NCBI GenBank assembly: GCA_003049485.1
Contig: PYST01000400.1
Coordinates: 1-32,067 of the forward strand
Length of the DNA: 32,067 nt
From: Ophioceras dolichostomum
Taxonomy: Eukaryota > Ascomycota > Sordariomycetes > Magnaporthales > Ophioceraceae
Direction: 5' to 3'
Both the position numbers and the translations under genes were made by a program. The first letter of the stretch is position 1, and each line of letters begins with the position of its first letter. Under the pieces are notes generated by a model. It searched no databases, was not told the origin of the DNA, and saw only the letters and a program-made list of their open reading frames with translations. Positions 28,642 to 32,067 of this stretch are shown here, piece after piece.

Positions 28642-30369
28642 GCTTCTTCTCTGCTCTTGCTCGGAGTGACCAGGCGTGTTCGGCTTGCGCAGGGAATGCA
28701 AGGTATGGAGACTCCACAGGCAGTCGTCAACGGATCGCCGACCCTCGGCCTTCCAGATGGCGCGCAGCGCTCAAGTACACCAAGCCGGCCTGTATCCTTG
28801 ATGCCAATGGGCCCTCAAGCAAGCGCCAGCTCTAGGGTGCGAGAATAGGGTTTGATGGGATGGGATATGGGGCCGTGGTTGTAAGGCTCAAGGAGACGCT
28901 TGAGGTCCTCGGACTCTCCCCACGAGCCCACACAGAAATGGCGCTCTGCTATAGAGCTTCTACATATGTGCCCCTCCTCCATTTGTCCGTGCGGGATCCG
29001 GAGCTAGGCGGCTCGCCCCGGCCGGCATCTCTTGGTCTCTCGAGTTCGATTCCCCGCATATGTGCAACCGGGAGCTGTTTTTCGATCAGCTAACTTTTTG
29101 TGCCGTGGACGAGTTAAAACCGCACCCGACCTGCTGTGTCACCTCTCACATGGCACCACTCGCCGCTAGGTTGATCATCGGTCGGAGCGATATGTGCACA
29201 GCAGTGTAACGGCACTTCTGTCCTACGATGGGAGGCCAACAGAACCTGCATGATCCTCGAACATATAGTTCTGACCACAGTGGGTGAGCGGAGGTGGGCT
29301 GCCAGAGTTCCAGACAACCAGACACCCGGAAGGCCCCGCCACCCGGGTACTACAACTCAAGCAGGGTCTCCATTGACTCTGCGCGGAGACTGCGGGGGGA
29401 TGTGGCCGCGACGCTGGCCTCGTTGACACCCTGTCTCCCTGCAATCACCCGCTGTTGCGCCTTTCAACCTCTGGCTTTACATGCAGCCCACACTAGGCCC
29501 TAGGCCGCTGGCAATGGCCTATTCCGTTCTCGCATACCTCAGATCAGAAGCTAGCCGGTGCATTGGTCCCGGCATGCTCGAGCTTCGAACCCGACCAAGC
29601 ATACAATGTACTACAGCATGTTTCCGAGGCCAACTGAGAGCCAGCGGGCTGGCCGTTAAAGATGCACATCGGCACACCTCTACCTTACAGCAAGACACGG
29701 CAAGCCGCTCAAAATTCTCCGCACCAACCCCATCCAAGACAAAACCCGATCGAGAATGTACGAAACATACGATCATCAGATTTTACGGCGATGGCATCAA
29801 GGGTCGTCTAGATTCTCTCCCGGTAGTTATTTCTGCCCCTCACTATTATCGTTGCCGGCCGGATCGTCTTCATCACTTGCGACCAGGTGACAGTCCTGTT
29901 CTTCCACTTTTCAGCGAACGGTTTATGTTCACCATGCCCAACTTGGCCGTCTTCTCATCAAACAGACGAGAAAGAACAGATCGAGATGGTACGAGCCGAA
30001 GCCCTCTTCTCAAGGAACTCGAGGGGAGCCCAACGAACATAAAAGGCGCCCAAAATCCCCCCATCGAGGGAGGTTGTTATTTGTAGTGATTTAAGACTAG
30101 CTTGAATTTCCGTTCTTTTCACTTGAATAAGCAACCTGCGACAACCGCTCCAGAATCCCCATCGTCAACCCAGCGCCACCACGGCTTCCCCAGGACCTCT
30201 GCCACCGGAGTCCCTCCTCCCATTCAGCGCAGACAGCACCGGACAGAGACTTCAACCAAGTCCTGCTCGGCATTCTCCCCTCCGCAACCCATCCAGCTTC
30301 ACAATTAACCCAGCCCGCGATCCGTCCCGGCCTGCTTCCCCGCCTCGGAAAAGAGAGCGTTCCTCTTAC
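28642..30369. other. Long intergenic region, no supported gene
   Basis: About 1.7 kb. The largest ORF (29481-30086, plus, 201 aa) lacks any recognisable motif. A B-box-like AGTTCGATTCC at 29043-29053 is isolated. The last 260 bp (30120-30369) are C-rich and may be the 5' leader or an unrecognised first exon of the next gene. Confidence 0.5.
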
Positions 30370-30988
30370 ATGCCCCCGACGTCTCCCACCAAGCCTCGGC
30401 CACCGGAGCTGTTCCCAAACCCTACCAGGCACCACCACCACAACATGTCGTCCCCGTAAGATACCTTCATTGCTGATGTTGCTGTCTCCTCTCCATACCC
30501 TGTGTTAGGCTCCACAACGACTGACTCTGAGGCGGCGTACAGTGACAAGACTACCACGTTGGCGGCCAAGGACCCTGTCGGCTTTGGTCGTGACTCGCCA
30601 GTGAGCACCAACTCCGACTCGAAGCTCGTTACCTTACCCATGCCGGGAATCTCCGGCCCCGCAAACGGCACTACCGGTAAGATGATCTTCGTCCGCGTTT
30701 CAAGTCACTGCCTTGGGTGATCCCTTCTTTCACTTTGGAACAGGGCCCTGCCTCCCAGCTTGCTCCTGGCCATATCCCACTTAGGCTCTATCTAGCCTTC
30801 ACTTCCTCCTTACCAGCAATTCACAACAACTGACCCACGCTTCCACAGGAAATCTCCTCAAGGGCCCCGTCGATGCGGATGGCAAGCTCAAGGATGCCGC
30901 GCTGATGCTGGGCATCAAGCTTGACCTCGAAGCTGAGGTGCATGTCACCGCTCGCGTCCGTGGTGACCTTGTCGTGGGGCTGTACTAG
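30370..30988 (+). CDS. Small conserved fungal protein ending EAEVHVTARVRGD
   Basis: The proposed exons are 30370-30455, 30543-30676 and 30849-30988, giving 119 aa. Intron 2 (172 nt) begins GTAAGA and ends CCACAG and is well supported. Intron 1 (87 nt, GTAAGA to TACAG) is chosen because it is the acceptor keeping frame with the ATG at 30370; the nearer acceptor GTTAG at 30508 does not. The N-terminus is Pro/Thr/His-rich (MPPTSPTKPRPPELFPNP). The middle has LVTLPMPGISGPANGTTGN. The C-terminus, IKLDLEAEVHVTARVRGD then LVVGLY, matches a C-terminal motif I recall from many uncharacterised fungal proteins (EVHLTARVKGD-x-x-IGL). No signal peptide or TM segment. The last exon is the most secure part; the first is uncertain. 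Confidence 0.6.
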
Positions 30989-32067
30989 CTGCCAGATCGC
31001 GGGGACTCGGCGGCAGCAGCAACACTAGCACCGAAACATGATGCACACGATTCACCTTCCTTAGCAGCCGAAATCTGGAGATTGATTGTGGTGCACATTT
31101 TATCAAGCGGAGGCAGGAGACGGGAAGGACTCGGCCGGAACGTCATCCGCGAAAGCGGGGAATGACTATCTTGTCATCATTTGGACTCGAGAAGGTTAGG
31201 TGCTGCATCACATGGTTATACAACAACAACAAGCAGGTTGTTCTCCTCAGAGCCTTTCCCCTCACGTTCACTCACCCAGTTGGACCATCGCCTTTCCAGT
31301 TATTTTTCTTTCATTCCTTTTCTCGTGAAAGCCGTTGAGTCCCCCCACCGCTGTGGAGCCCATGATTCCAATCAGAAAGACAGATCAGACAAATATTCCA
31401 ACATCGTTAAATCACCAACAGCGAAAAGGTCCCCGCCTGCGCCCCTCTGCACCAAAATCCTGCACCAGCTTTCTGTAAATCAGCAAGCCAGATTTGCTTG
31501 GTGTCATGCTCCATTGCCACTGTATGGCGAGTGAAGGCAAAGACTACACCAAGGTTATACACCAAGGCTATAGAACCCTACTTTTATGCTCGCCCCAGAT
31601 AGAGGACACTCGGAGAATCGTGCTTTGTGAAGCAGCCGAAAGGTAGCATCGGCAGTTGACCGCAAAGTAACTAAGGCGCAGTCAACGGACGGCTCCCCCT
31701 TTTTCCCCGCCGCTGTCGTCCGAACGAGGAAATTGTCACAAGATTGTTGAAAAACGACCGATTGGGTAAAACTGAACTGTATCTGCCAGCAGTTGTCCTG
31801 CATTTAGGGGGCTAATTGTGACCACCCCTAGTTCGGTGGGATGAAAAGGCCCGATTTGGTTAGCACAACTTCAACTTTCTCATGCCAACAACAACTGTGC
31901 ATGGGGCGGGAGGCTGAAGTTGCGAGCATACGGTCCCCACTGACAGGCACATTGTTGCTTAGTCAGCTCGGACCCACATAACGTAATCTACCACCTATCC
32001 GGTCAGGACACCAATCCGGTCACTTTTCCGGCCCACCCCCCACCACCTCGACTTCATAGGCACCTCA
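30989..32067. other. Intergenic to window end, nothing recognised
   Basis: No supported gene. It contains a 13-bp tandem duplication (31546-31571) and a CAA run near 31209. Small ORFs on both strands have no features. Confidence 0.55.
31546..31571. repeat. 13-bp tandem duplication
   Basis: ACACCAAGGTTAT (31546-31558) and ACACCAAGGCTAT (31559-31571), one transition apart. Confidence 0.8.

Noticed and set aside
29043..29053. AGTTCGATTCC, a perfect tRNA B-box word
   Set aside because: No A box at the right distance, and the T stem around it does not pair.
29481..30086. 201-aa plus-strand ORF
   Set aside because: No recognisable motif and no coding-like codon bias; probably chance.

Overview
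The window looks like nuclear DNA of a filamentous ascomycete (Pezizomycotina, most likely Sordariomycetes). The signs are short GT-AG introns of 53-220 nt with CTAAC/CTGAC-like branch sites, HET-domain and 2EXR proteins, a secreted DUF1996 protein, a Dcr2-type phosphatase, a DAL5/TNA1-type MFS transporter, CT-rich leaders, and many TACCTA/TAGGTA palindromes in the spacers. No rRNA, CRISPR or complete transposon was seen.

Layout. Positions 1-310 hold the 5' end of a minus-strand protein with a CEICGG motif, next to an 18-bp tandem repeat. Positions 1318-3078 (-) carry a three-exon 2EXR protein. Positions 3959-4513 (-) carry a small intronless protein whose N-terminus resembles the active-site region of CheD glutamine deamidases. 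Positions 4514-7382 are gene-poor and contain two clear hairpins. Positions 7383-10560 look like a graveyard of gene fragments: a coiled-coil N-terminal half, an alpha/beta-hydrolase fragment, a decayed C-terminal half on the opposite strand, a 128-bp direct repeat whose right end cuts two different gene fragments, an inverted repeat, and a tRNA-like Pol III relic. Positions 11217-12356 (+) carry a DUF3445 gene with two compensating 1-nt frameshifts. Positions 13456-14651 (+) carry a secreted DUF1996 protein.

Two HET-domain genes lie in tandem on the plus strand: 15443-17223, intact with three exons, and 17407-19474, frameshifted in a T-run and with an altered HET core motif. They are followed by a four-TM membrane protein (19781-20260), a Dcr2-like metallophosphoesterase (20522-22458) and, convergent with it, an MFS transporter (22709-24495, -). 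A long spacer follows, then a GNAT acetyltransferase (26553-27474, +), a conserved fungal protein of unknown function with an SDG-repeat tail (27657-28641, -), a long spacer, and a small gene at 30370-30988 (+) ending in a C-terminal motif I recall from other fungal proteins.

The genes do not form an obvious biosynthetic cluster. The HET pair suggests an allorecognition or programmed-cell-death locus. The transporter, acetyltransferase and phosphatase look like ordinary metabolism genes. All gene models, introns and family names come from reading the sequence and from memory of the families; no database search was run.
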